From contig JAFZZI010000031.1 of assembly GCA_017615835.1 (NCBI GenBank), positions 1-64,000 on the forward strand: DNA of 64,000 bases. Reading direction: 5' to 3'. Each line of letters begins with the position of its first letter. Position 1 is the stretch's first letter. A program made the translations under genes and the position numbers. This document shows, one piece after another, positions 16,402-27,698 of this stretch. The notes under the pieces are model-generated. The model had not been told where the DNA came from, ran no database searches, and was given only the letters and a program-made list of their open reading frames with translations. Source of the DNA: Bacteroidaceae bacterium (GTDB lineage Bacteria > Bacteroidota > Bacteroidia > Bacteroidales > Bacteroidaceae).

Positions 16402-16859
16402 TTTCGCATGGCGCGCTCCATCTCGCGGCGGTCGTCGTTTTCGCGCAGTGTCTCGCGCTTGTCGTACTGACGCTTGCCCCTTGCAAGAGCTATGACCAGT
16501 TTGGCCAGCCCCCTCTCGTTTATGAACAGCCGCACCGGAACGATGGTATAGCCGGGGTTTTTCGAATCTGACGCAAGTCTGCGGAGTTCCTTGGCCGACA
16601 GCAGCAGCTTACGGTCGCGCTTGGCCTGGTGATTGTTGTAGGATCCGTAAAAATACTCGGCCACATGCATCCCCTTGACCCACAGTTCACCGTTTATGAA
16701 GGTGCAGTAAGTGTCTGCCAGGCTCGCCTTCGACTGACGTATCGACTTTATCTCCGTACCCGTCAGCACGATGCCTGCGGTATAGGTGTCGAGCAGTTCG
16801 TAGTCAAAGGATGCCCTCTTGTTCCGGATGTTGACGTTGACCGTTTTACGTGCCCCCAT
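16398..16859 (-). CDS. smpB: SsrA-binding protein
   Basis: A 153-residue SmpB, the protein partner of tmRNA in trans-translation; it binds the tRNA-like domain and delivers it to stalled ribosomes. The family signature is clear: [28 protein letters not shown] near residues 35-42, the GYTIVP and [11 protein letters not shown] segments, and a basic C-terminal tail ([10 protein letters not shown]) that inserts in the mRNA channel. The ATG at 16859 is used rather than the GTG one codon earlier. It follows the NigD-like gene by 9 nt, so cotranscription is likely. The ssrA RNA gene is not in this window. Confidence 0.96.
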   Translation of the reverse strand: MGARKTVNVNIRNKRASFDYELLDTYTAGIVLTGTEIKSIRQSKASLADTYCTFINGELWVKGMHVAEYFYGSYNNHQAKRDRKLLLSAKELRRLASDSKNPGYTIVPVRLFINERGLAKLVIALARGKRQYDKRETLRENDDRREMERAMRK

Positions 16860-16868
16860 CACAACATG

Positions 16869-17672
16869 TCAAAAGTCCAGTTTCATGCGTGAGAATGACC
16901 TGAAGCCCCTGCGCTTCTCGTAATAATCCCTGTTAAGTATCCCAAGGGTGTCGCAGGTGTTCAGTTCTATGGTGAGCGAGTCGGTCTCCAGGCTGCGTGC
17001 CAGGTTCAGGATGCTGTCGATGCGATGATTGCCGGCCTGGGCATATTTGCTGAGGTCATAGCAGAGCAGCCTGCTGGCTCCCTGGTAATAATAATTGGAG
17101 TTCGGGATGTCGGCTGTCAGCATCAGGCTGAGAGTGTCACCACGGAGTTCCTTCACATTGAGGAAGAACCTGTTCTTCTCATATGCCAGAGACGAGTCTG
17201 GATAGTATGTTACCATAGTGTTGAGATAGTGACCGTTTGTCCACGACGACGGATAGACAAACGCATTGTCGATGCGCAGGTTCTCGAAATGTATGTATAT
17301 GCCGACAGAGTCGCTGCGCGGGCAATTGCCCAGGTCAACCTGACTGAGGGCTATCGTGTCAGCCTTCTCGAGTTCGTAAGTGTATATGTCGGCCGACGGA
17401 ATCTCGTTGTAGGATATCTGGGCCAAAACCCTGTCGCCGTCTTCGACATTGAAGGTCGCCAGGTCGGAAGCTTTTGAGAAATTCTTCAGGGTGAACGCCT
17501 CGCCGGTATAGTCGATTTCAAGACGCACCGAGTTGCCTGTCTGCTTTACTGTGGCCAGACGGTTAATGGTTCCGGTCAGTGTCGTGCGCTCGGCGTATGA
17601 GCAACCTGCCAGCAGCAGCGCTGCGGCAATAGAAATAAAATTGAACAGTCCTCTCATATTTTTATGCTTCAT
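16869..17672 (-). CDS. NigD-like lipoprotein
   Basis: A 267-residue lipoprotein (signal ending LLAGC at about residue 24) of the NigD-like family found on Bacteroidetes surfaces, first noted near a nigrescin bacteriocin locus in Prevotella. The N-terminal NigD OB-like segment is recognisable (FNVEDGDRVLAQISYNEI), followed by a beta-rich C-terminal domain with DSVGIYIHFENLRID and an NSNYYYQGASRLLCYDL segment. An alternative start is the ATG five codons in (17657). It lies 9 nt upstream of smpB. Biochemical function of the family is unknown; the link to bacteriocin biology should not be carried over here because no such genes are nearby. Confidence 0.8.
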   Translation of the reverse strand: MKHKNMRGLFNFISIAAALLLAGCSYAERTTLTGTINRLATVKQTGNSVRLEIDYTGEAFTLKNFSKASDLATFNVEDGDRVLAQISYNEIPSADIYTYELEKADTIALSQVDLGNCPRSDSVGIYIHFENLRIDNAFVYPSSWTNGHYLNTMVTYYPDSSLAYEKNRFFLNVKELRGDTLSLMLTADIPNSNYYYQGASRLLCYDLSKYAQAGNHRIDSILNLARSLETDSLTIELNTCDTLGILNRDYYEKRRGFRSFSRMKLDF

Positions 17673-17711
17673 TTTGGGCGGCTAAGATAGTGAAAAATGA
17701 GGAATAATGTC

Positions 17712-17719
17712 TAATTTTG
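17712..17719 (+). promoter_or_regulatory. -7 box of the IscU-like/GGGtGRT operon
   Basis: TAATTTTG, an exact TAnnTTTG match, lies 42 nt before the ATG at 17762, predicting a leader of about 35 nt. It overlaps a spurious upstream TTG start, which supports the downstream ATG. Confidence 0.6.
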
Positions 17720-17761
17720 CAATCCAAACAAGACACAATTGACAAACATATCCATTCAAGT

Positions 17762-18463
17762 ATGATTTACTCAAAAGAAGTTGAACACATGTGCGTGGTT
17801 CAGAAAGGACCCAAGCACGGTCCCGCTCCCATACCGGAAGAGGGCAAGTGGGTCAAGGCCAAGGAGATCAAGGATATCTCGGGCTATACCCACGGTATTG
17901 GCTGGTGCGCTCCTCAGCAGGGTGCCTGCAAGCTTTCACTGAACATCAAGAACGGTATCATTGAGGAGGCTCTCGTTGAAACCATCGGTTGCTCAGGCAT
18001 GACTCACTCAGCAGCAATGGCAGCTGAGATTCTTCAGGGCAAGACTCTTCTCGAGGCACTGAATACAGACCTTGTCTGCGACGCCATCAACACTGCCATG
18101 CGCGAGCTGTTCCTGCAGATTGTATATGGCCGTTCACAGAGCGCTTTCTCAGAGGGTGGCCTGGTAGTAGGCGCCGGACTTGAGGATCTTGGCAAAGGCC
18201 TGCGCAGCCAGGTCGGCACCATGTACGGCACCAAGGCTAAGGGCGTCCGTTACCTTGAGATGGCCGAGGGTTATGTAAACCGCATTGCTCTTGACAAGGA
18301 CAATCAGGTCTGCGGTTATGAGTTTGTCAATCTGGGCAAGTTCATGGATGAGATCAAAAAGGGTACTGATGCCAACGAAGCTCTGAAAAAGGTTACTTCG
18401 ACCTACGGACGTTTCAGCAAGGAGGCCGGTGCCGTTAAGTTTATTGACCCCCGTAAAGAATAA
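17762..18463 (+). CDS. IscU/NifU-like iron-sulfur scaffold-family protein
   Basis: A 233-residue protein related to the N-terminal scaffold domain of IscU/NifU but longer. The Cys pattern is GWCAPQQGAC (C49 and C56), ETIGCSGMTH (C77) and LVCDAIN (C106); three of these lie at spacings like the cluster-binding cysteines of IscU. The segment GIIEEALVETIGCSGMT is the scaffold strand-turn core. Homologues in gut Firmicutes and Bacteroidetes are found next to a GGGtGRT protein, as here (12 nt downstream). The ATG at 17762 was chosen over an upstream TTG because of the promoter position and the family start MIYSKEVE. No IscS/SufS or iron-sulfur biogenesis genes adjoin, so a role in general cluster assembly is unproven. 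Confidence 0.85.
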   Translation: MIYSKEVEHMCVVQKGPKHGPAPIPEEGKWVKAKEIKDISGYTHGIGWCAPQQGACKLSLNIKNGIIEEALVETIGCSGMTHSAAMAAEILQGKTLLEALNTDLVCDAINTAMRELFLQIVYGRSQSAFSEGGLVVGAGLEDLGKGLRSQVGTMYGTKAKGVRYLEMAEGYVNRIALDKDNQVCGYEFVNLGKFMDEIKKGTDANEALKKVTSTYGRFSKEAGAVKFIDPRKE

Positions 18464-18475
18464 GGAGATACAGCT

Positions 18476-19501
18476 ATGATTAGAGAAGTGAAGTTCGAAT
18501 CACAGGATCGCAGAATCAAGCAGATCCTCGCTGCTCTCAAGGAGCATGGAATCTCCTCTATCGAAGAGGCCAACCAGATTTGCGAAAGCTATGGCATAGA
18601 TCCTTACAAGGCTTGTGAGGAGACTCAGCCCATCTGCTTCGAGAATGCAAAGTGGGCGTATGTGGTCGGCTGCGCCATCGCTCTCAAAGAGGGAGAGAAG
18701 ACTGGTGACAAGAGTGCCGTGAAGGCTGCCGAGAACATCGGTATCGGACTGCAGAGTTTCTGCATCCCCGGTTCAGTGGCCGATGACCGTAAGGTTGGTC
18801 TGGGCCATGGCAACCTGGCTGCTCGTCTGCTCAGCGAGAAGACAAAGTGCTTTGCCTTCCTGGCAGGCCACGAGTCATTCGCTGCCGCCGAGGGTGCCAT
18901 CAAGATTGCCGCAAAGGCCGACAAGGTCCGCAAGCAGCCGCTGCGTGTCATCCTGAACGGTCTGGGCAAGGATGCTGCACAGATTATCAGCCGCATTAAC
19001 GGTTTCACCTATGTACAGACCAAGTTTGACTACTACACAGGCAAACTGAAGGTTGTTCAGACAATACCATACAGCGATGGTCCGCGTGCCAAGGTAAGGT
19101 GCTACGGTGCCGATGATGTACGCGAGGGTGTGGCAATCATGTGGAAGGAAGGCGTTGACGTTTCCATAACCGGCAACTCGACCAACCCCACCCGATTCCA
19201 GCATCCTGTGGCAGGTACTTACAAGAAGGAGCGCGTGCTTGCCGGCAAGCCCTACTTCTCGGTTGCCTCCGGTGGCGGTACAGGACGTACCCTTCATCCT
19301 GACAACATGGCTGCAGGTCCCGCCTCTTACGGTATGACCGACACCATGGGTCGCATGCACAGCGATGCCCAGTTTGCAGGCAGTTCTTCTGTTCCCGCAC
19401 ACGTCGAGATGATGGGCTTCCTCGGAATCGGCAACAACCCGATGGTGGGTTGCTCGGTTGCCTGTGCCGTTGACGTGGCTCAGGCTCTCGCATCAAAGTA
19501 A
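18476..19501 (+). CDS. GGGtGRT family protein, function unknown
   Basis: A 341-residue cytosolic protein named for its conserved motif, here SGGGTGRT at residues 265-272 followed by LHPDNMAAGPASYG. Other conserved-looking elements are HGNLAARLL, GHESFAAAEGAIKIA, and a Cys-containing C-terminus (NPMVGCSVACAVDVA). Scattered Cys residues (C36, C47, C54, C66, C96) could bind metal together with the upstream scaffold-like partner. The pair is separated by 12 nt and ends at a strong terminator, so it forms a self-contained operon. I know the family by name and gene order only; no reaction is established. Glycine-rich motif may bind a nucleotide or phosphate, which is a guess. Confidence 0.85.
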   Translation: MIREVKFESQDRRIKQILAALKEHGISSIEEANQICESYGIDPYKACEETQPICFENAKWAYVVGCAIALKEGEKTGDKSAVKAAENIGIGLQSFCIPGSVADDRKVGLGHGNLAARLLSEKTKCFAFLAGHESFAAAEGAIKIAAKADKVRKQPLRVILNGLGKDAAQIISRINGFTYVQTKFDYYTGKLKVVQTIPYSDGPRAKVRCYGADDVREGVAIMWKEGVDVSITGNSTNPTRFQHPVAGTYKKERVLAGKPYFSVASGGGTGRTLHPDNMAAGPASYGMTDTMGRMHSDAQFAGSSSVPAHVEMMGFLGIGNNPMVGCSVACAVDVAQALASK

Positions 19502-19520
19502 GAGGACGTTACAAATGAAT

Positions 19521-19554
19521 AGTCCCTGCAATCTCTACGGTTGCAGGGACTTTT
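19521..19554 (+). terminator. Rho-independent terminator after GGGtGRT operon
   Basis: AGTCCCTGCAA (19521-19531) pairs perfectly with TTGCAGGGACT (19541-19551) over a 9-nt loop, followed by a T run. Eleven base pairs, GC-rich. Confidence 0.9.
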
Positions 19555-19663
19555 CATATAGGGTATTGTCCCGTCTTGGCTATGATATGATTGAAACACA
19601 TTGTAATTTTTGTATATCCTCCAGGTAACGCTGTTTCCCGGCTCTTGTCGGACGGGATTCCTT

Positions 19664-21436
19664 CTATTCCGTTATTATGTCAATGTCCTCATAGACGGCC
19701 CTTTCGCCTGAATTCAGGCTTTCGGCATCTATACGGAGCATTGTGGTTCTGACAGGTTCAATGCTTACACTCTGCCAGATAGGGTTGTTCACGATGTTCG
19801 AAAACTCCCCTTCATCAAGTCTTTTCCATTCTCCGTCTGTCATAGCCCAGAACGAGTAGCGCGTAATGATGCCCTTGGCACCCTGTCCCTGGGGAGGCAG
19901 ATAGCGGAAACCCTTGACTTTTCTGGTTCCTTCAAGGTCTATCATAATGGAGCGTGAAGGAGTGTCGTTACTGCCCACCATAAAGACGTTTAGTCTGGAA
20001 GAGTATTTTTCTCCCGAGTCGGGTATGTCGGCAGTTAGTGGCGGTGCGTCATACAGACCGGAGAAGGTGATGATCGGCTTGGCCTTGCTGTCGGTTACGG
20101 TAAAGCGTATCTTTGTCACCGTAACCGTAGGGAAGCAGATTATCCGTTTTCGGCCTATCGTTGTCAGACCGTCTCCATTTTCAGCAAGTTCATCTTTCAA
20201 GGCGACCCACTCGCCGTCAACGAGCGCTTCGAGGGAGAACTTCCTGACACGCTGTCCATAGCGTATGTCTTCGCATACCATGAACCGGTTGCACTCAGTC
20301 GGTTGCCTGAACGACAGGGTAATTTCGCAATACTCCGCATCCTTTGCTATATTCCGCCTGGCCTTTTCGGCAAGATTGTATGCAAACACCTCGTCAATCA
20401 TCTTCTTGAACGCAACTCCGCGGGCGCTGTCAATCGGATGAATCAGGCCGTCGGGAGTAATGGGAAAGTTGAGAAGGAGGGTGCTGTTCCTGCCCACTGA
20501 CTTATAGTATGTGTCCATGAGTTTCGACAAGCTTTTCACATGGCTGTCCTCTGACTCGTGGTAGAACCAGCCTGGACGTATGCTTGTATTTGTTTCGCCC
20601 GGCACCCATACGTCACCATCCTCTGCACCGTAATGAAGATGAGTCCATGGTACTTCGCCGGTGCTGTGCAGAAGGCTCCAGTTAGTCTCGCCTATGTTGC
20701 CGGCCTCAGTTCCTACCCATCGAAGGTCACCGCGGAGATCGGCTCCGTCGTTCCAGATAATGCAGTGCGGCTGCAACTCCCTTATCATCTTGTACGTATC
20801 ACCCCATTTGTAGTAGGTCAGCCGGTCTATGGTACGTGTCTCGTTTGCTCCTCCATACCAACCGTTGCCGCCGTTTGCGCCATCGAACCAGACTTCGAAC
20901 ACATCACCGTAATCTGTAAGCAGTTCCCTCAGCTGGTTGCGGAAATATGTGACATACTCGTCGCGGCCGTACTCAGGATGATTCCTGTCCCACGGAGAAA
21001 GATAGACTGCGAACTTCAGTCCATAATCCCTGCAGGCATCAGCCAGTTCCCTGACTACGTCGCCCTTGCCTTCCTTCCAGGGGGATGACTTGACCGAATA
21101 GTCGGTGTAGTCGGAAGGCCACATGCAGAACCCGCAATGATGTTTTGCTGTAAATATTATGCCCTTCATGCCTGCGGCTTTGCACGTGCGTACCCACTGC
21201 CGTGCATCAAGATGAGATGGATTGAACAGTTGGGGATCCTCGTTTCCGTATCCCCATTCCTGTCCGGTATATGTATTTAGCGAATAGTGCAGGAAGGCGT
21301 ACATCTCCATGTCCTGCAGATTGATCTGATCGGCGGTTGGAGTCGGGCCGACCTTCTCGTGTTCTTCTGACTTGCAGGAGTGGAATGACTGGCACAGTAA
21401 TGCTGATAGTGCAAATAAGACAAGCGGCTTGTTCAT
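19664..21436 (-). CDS. GH29 family alpha-L-fucosidase, exported
   Basis: A 590-residue retaining fucosidase releasing alpha-linked L-fucose from glycans. The ATG at 21436 gives an N-terminal signal (LVLFALSALL) and a likely lipid-modified Cys21 (FHSC, a loose lipobox). The barrel carries LHYSLNTYTGQEWG, IFTAKHHCGFCMWPS and YLSPWDRNHPEYG, all typical of GH29, and the nucleophile is D185 in EVWFDGANG. WYGGANETRTID and the WVGTEAG region shape the pocket. The last 120 residues resemble an F5/8-type C (discoidin) sandwich. Promoter box at 21469-21476. It is divergent from the lacZ-like GH2 gene, and both could act on host mucin or milk-type glycans carrying fucose and galactose. Confidence 0.93.
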   Translation of the reverse strand: MNKPLVLFALSALLCQSFHSCKSEEHEKVGPTPTADQINLQDMEMYAFLHYSLNTYTGQEWGYGNEDPQLFNPSHLDARQWVRTCKAAGMKGIIFTAKHHCGFCMWPSDYTDYSVKSSPWKEGKGDVVRELADACRDYGLKFAVYLSPWDRNHPEYGRDEYVTYFRNQLRELLTDYGDVFEVWFDGANGGNGWYGGANETRTIDRLTYYKWGDTYKMIRELQPHCIIWNDGADLRGDLRWVGTEAGNIGETNWSLLHSTGEVPWTHLHYGAEDGDVWVPGETNTSIRPGWFYHESEDSHVKSLSKLMDTYYKSVGRNSTLLLNFPITPDGLIHPIDSARGVAFKKMIDEVFAYNLAEKARRNIAKDAEYCEITLSFRQPTECNRFMVCEDIRYGQRVRKFSLEALVDGEWVALKDELAENGDGLTTIGRKRIICFPTVTVTKIRFTVTDSKAKPIITFSGLYDAPPLTADIPDSGEKYSSRLNVFMVGSNDTPSRSIMIDLEGTRKVKGFRYLPPQGQGAKGIITRYSFWAMTDGEWKRLDEGEFSNIVNNPIWQSVSIEPVRTTMLRIDAESLNSGERAVYEDIDIITE

Positions 21437-21468
21437 AACGGTTTGGTTGTGATGAGTTCCTGATATTG

Positions 21469-21476
21469 CAAATATA
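21469..21476 (-). promoter_or_regulatory. -7 box of GH29 gene
   Basis: TATATTTG on the minus strand, an exact TAnnTTTG match, 32 nt upstream of the fucosidase ATG. The predicted leader is about 27 nt. Confidence 0.55.
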
Positions 21477-21562
21477 ATTATTCCGTCTGAAAGAGACTGC
21501 AAGGATTCAGGAGTATCCGGGAAGACAATGTCGGTTATGTTGGGTCTGACTGGAAAAAAACA

Positions 21563-24574
<3,012 letters not shown>

Positions 24575-24631
24575 TGTGCATCGGACGGTCTGATGCCTGA
24601 CTGTATGTCAACTATGAATTAATAATGAAGT

Positions 24632-26014
24632 ATGAAAATATGCGTGGGACTGTCGGGAGGCGTTGACTCCAGTGTAGCGGCACTTCTGCTGAAGCGTCAG
24701 GGCTATGATGTGTTCGCGATGTTCATGCAGAACTGGCACGATACGGAGGGAACCCTGCACGGTGAGTGCGAATGGGAAGAGGACCGCATGGTGGCCGAGA
24801 TGGTGGCACGCAAGATTGGCATACCTTTCCACTTTGTCGATTTGAGCGACGAATACCGCAGACGGGTTGTCGACTATATGTTCGACGAGTATTCGAGTGG
24901 CAGGACTCCTAATCCGGATGTTCTTTGCAACCGCGAAATCAAGTTCGACGCATTCCTTGAAGCAGCCATGAAACTTGGTGCGGACATGGTGGCCACCGGC
25001 CACTACTGCCGGAAGGAGAGTTTCACGGATAACAATGGCCACACCGTTTACCGCATACTTGAGGGTACCGATCCCAACAAGGACCAGAGTTATTTTCTCT
25101 GCCAGCTTGATCAGCGGCAACTGTCAAAGGCTCTGTTCCCGATAGGTCATCTGCTGAAACCCGAAGTGCGCCGCATTGCCGCTGAGGCCGGCCTTCCGTC
25201 AGCTGCCAGAAAAGATTCGCAGGGCATCTGCTTTGTCGGCAAGGTTGACCTGCCCGAGTTTCTTAAACAGAAGATAAGACCGAGCGAAGGTGATGTCATA
25301 GAGGTTTACGACAGATTCTATGAGGATAACAGCCACTATCGCGATGTGGAGCATACTCTTTCAGCACTGACTTTGGACGGTAAGCCGGTAAATATGGTGA
25401 CCGGATATGTGAGCGAGGACAAATGTACCGGTACTCTAGGCTCAAACAGATACGATCCGGACAGGCTGTCAGAGCTTGACGAAGAGACACTGCACAGCCT
25501 TTCTGAGCCCGTCAGATATGATTCCATAAGATTCGAGACCGAAGTTTACCGCTCAGGGCGCAGGCATACGAAAAAGACCAGATGGAAGCATAACCCATGG
25601 GGTTGCATCATAGGCAGGCACGATGGAGCCCAGTTCTTCACGATAGGTCAGCGTCACGGCCTGAACATCGGCGGCCACGACGGTTCGCTGTTCGTCATAT
25701 CGACGGATATAGGGCGCAACATCGTCTATGTCGGCGAGGGCCACTCCCACAAAGGGCTCTCGCGCAGCTGCCTGCGCATTGATTCCGGCCAACTGCACTG
25801 GATCAGGACAGACTTGGCGATGAGTGACGGAGAGGTCAGACGCTGCCGCGCCAGGATTCGCTATCGTCAACCGTTACAGGATGCCTGGCTGATAATGAGA
25901 GCTCACGCTCTCTTCATACTGTTTGACGAGCCGCAGAGGGGAATTACCTCCGGACAGTTTGCAGTCTGGTACACTGACGACGGAGAGATGACCGGCTCGG
26001 GCACAATCAGCTGA
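24632..26014 (+). CDS. mnmA: tRNA-specific 2-thiouridylase with large internal insertion
   Basis: MnmA transfers sulfur to U34 of Lys, Glu and Gln tRNAs. The PP-loop SGGVDSS is at residues 8-14, the catalytic cysteines are C99 (NPDVLCN) and C200 (DSQGICFVG), and TGHYCRK, DPNKDQSYFL and the closing FTIGQRHGLNIGG plus C-terminal beta-barrel (LFDEPQRGITSGQFAVWY) are intact. The protein is 460 residues, against roughly 360-380 for most MnmA. The excess is an insertion of about 95 residues (around 225-328) between the catalytic domain and the central domain, with charged and Ser/Asp-rich sequence and a basic RRHTKKTRWKH stretch. The frame is continuous. Function in tRNA thiolation is secure; the insertion is unexplained. 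Confidence 0.93.
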   Translation: MKICVGLSGGVDSSVAALLLKRQGYDVFAMFMQNWHDTEGTLHGECEWEEDRMVAEMVARKIGIPFHFVDLSDEYRRRVVDYMFDEYSSGRTPNPDVLCNREIKFDAFLEAAMKLGADMVATGHYCRKESFTDNNGHTVYRILEGTDPNKDQSYFLCQLDQRQLSKALFPIGHLLKPEVRRIAAEAGLPSAARKDSQGICFVGKVDLPEFLKQKIRPSEGDVIEVYDRFYEDNSHYRDVEHTLSALTLDGKPVNMVTGYVSEDKCTGTLGSNRYDPDRLSELDEETLHSLSEPVRYDSIRFETEVYRSGRRHTKKTRWKHNPWGCIIGRHDGAQFFTIGQRHGLNIGGHDGSLFVISTDIGRNIVYVGEGHSHKGLSRSCLRIDSGQLHWIRTDLAMSDGEVRRCRARIRYRQPLQDAWLIMRAHALFILFDEPQRGITSGQFAVWYTDDGEMTGSGTIS

Positions 26015-26083
26015 CTTTCCGTCACGCTTCCAGTCACACGCCTCCGGCATTCCGTACAATCAATTCAACCGGATGTGCGGTCA

Positions 26084-26123
26084 GAAAAAAATCCCTGAAG
26101 GCCGGACGGATCTTGCAGGGATT
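26084..26123 (-). terminator. Rho-independent terminator of the carboxylesterase gene
   Basis: On the minus strand AATCCCTG pairs with CAGGGATT, with an inner AAG/CTT extension around a GC-rich loop, followed by a run of seven Ts. Position is just downstream of the esterase stop; the plus-strand mnmA may also use the stem, but without a T-run. Confidence 0.8.
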
Positions 26124-26144
26124 CATTTGGGTATTGTGCTGTTG

Positions 26145-27653
26145 TCAGCGGCTCAAGGGATTGCCTAGTGCAGATGCCTCTACATCGTTATCATCAAGCT
26201 TGAAGATCATAAACTGCTGATTGGCCTGAGTGAAGGGTTGCCATTCACCGCCGTCAGGCCCGTTCGGATCGCCATACTTTGCGAAGTTTGACCATGCAGT
26301 CAGCATCTTCTCCGAGAGATCCCAGTCTCCCTGAGTCCATGGACGCCAGCAGTTCTTAAGTGACTTGAACACAAACCATAAGTCTGAAGAGTGGAAGGCT
26401 CCGCGCAAGCGTTGTGTCACCTCCGGGTGGTTGCCATCATCAGGTAGCGGGCGGGCGAACTGGTATGCGTAAGCCTTTCCGCCCATCTCTTCGCGATTAA
26501 GGCAGAAATCGGCAATCTGCGAACCCATGTTGCCGGCATCGTTCAGAGTATAGCCGATAAGATAAGGGACCTGAGCCAGTGAACCGTCCAGACATGCATC
26601 GTCAAATGACTCTGTCAGTACATAGCCGTCGATATAGGGTGATATGGGAGATGCAGTGAGTATGCTACGCTTGCCGGTAACGCTTGTGTAGATGGTTCCG
26701 AGCGAGTAGATGGTCTCGGTAGCAGCACCTCTCAACTGACGCAGAGTGGTCAGATTGGCCCAGTCGCATACCTCTTTGGTAGAAGCTTCAGCCTGAGCCA
26801 GTGTGGTCATTGATTGCTGAGGCATTCCCATTCCGAAGCCCATGGGTCGCCCTTGAGCTGCCTGAGATGCGGTTTCAGTCTGTGGGCGCGGCTTTACCAG
26901 ACCGCTGCCACTCATGATTACAGCCTTGTTGAACAGGCCTTTGGTGAGGGGCGATGCGCTAAGGAACTTGACGCTTCGCGAACCCGCGCTCTGTCCGAAA
27001 ATCATCACGTTGTCCGGGTCACCGCCAAACTGGGCAATGTTCTTCTGAACCCACTTCATGGCTTCTATCTGGTCCAGAGTTCCCCAGTTGCCTGTAGCAT
27101 GTTCCGGATCCTCGGCCGAAAGTTCGGGATGTGCAAAGAAGCCGAAAGGTCCTACCCTATAGTTGAAAGATACGAGTACGACATCCTTGTTGGCCCACTC
27201 CTGTCCGTCAAACTCAGGTTCTGAGCCCCAACCCTCACGCATTCCTCCTCCGAATATCCAGATGGCAACCGGCAACTTGGCATCGGGCTGTCCGGGTTTC
27301 TTGGTCCAGACGTTAAGGTAAAGGCAATCCTCGCTGTAGGCGGTCTCCTCGCCGTAGCCCCACTCAGTGGTATAGCCACCAGGATAGTGGGCACCCTGGA
27401 AAGGCGGATGTCCGAAGGTGTCGCATATTCTGACACCTTCCCATGGTACTACAGGCTGAGGTGCTCTCCAGCGATTCTGCCCGATGGGTGGAGCCGCAAA
27501 TGGAATGCCGCGATAGACGGTAACCCCCTTGATGTCAGCAGGAACGCCTTGTATCTGACCGCCCTCGATGGTGAGGACAGGTCCGTTGTCCTGAGTAGTG
27601 GTGCAGGCCGTCAGAGCCAATATGCCGGCCAAAGCAAATAAAAGTTTCTTCAT
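26145..27653 (-). CDS. Type-B carboxylesterase lipoprotein (CE10-like)
   Basis: A 502-residue alpha/beta-hydrolase of the carboxylesterase/cholinesterase family. The lipobox LTAC (Cys17) marks a lipoprotein. TVYRGIPFAAPP and SEDCLYLNVWTKKP are family signatures, the oxyanion region is IWIFGGGM, and the nucleophile is S222 in FGQSAGS. The usual motif is GESAGG, so Gln at 221 and Ser at 225 are variants. The catalytic His is probably in GAFHSSDLWFVF near the C-terminal third, and NDAG supplies the acid region. Such enzymes remove acyl groups from plant glycans or small esters; substrate unknown. It has its own terminator and lies downstream of the ABC exporter on the same strand (45-nt gap). 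Confidence 0.88.
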   Translation of the reverse strand: MKKLLFALAGILALTACTTTQDNGPVLTIEGGQIQGVPADIKGVTVYRGIPFAAPPIGQNRWRAPQPVVPWEGVRICDTFGHPPFQGAHYPGGYTTEWGYGEETAYSEDCLYLNVWTKKPGQPDAKLPVAIWIFGGGMREGWGSEPEFDGQEWANKDVVLVSFNYRVGPFGFFAHPELSAEDPEHATGNWGTLDQIEAMKWVQKNIAQFGGDPDNVMIFGQSAGSRSVKFLSASPLTKGLFNKAVIMSGSGLVKPRPQTETASQAAQGRPMGFGMGMPQQSMTTLAQAEASTKEVCDWANLTTLRQLRGAATETIYSLGTIYTSVTGKRSILTASPISPYIDGYVLTESFDDACLDGSLAQVPYLIGYTLNDAGNMGSQIADFCLNREEMGGKAYAYQFARPLPDDGNHPEVTQRLRGAFHSSDLWFVFKSLKNCWRPWTQGDWDLSEKMLTAWSNFAKYGDPNGPDGGEWQPFTQANQQFMIFKLDDNDVEASALGNPLSR

Positions 27654-27698
27654 AATGATGATTTAGTTATGTCTGACGTAAAAGTAGTAAAAACAATG

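Noticed and set aside
16869-17672. Bacteriocin locus suggested by the NigD-like protein
   Set aside because: No structural bacteriocin gene or exporter is adjacent; NigD-like lipoproteins are widespread without such genes.
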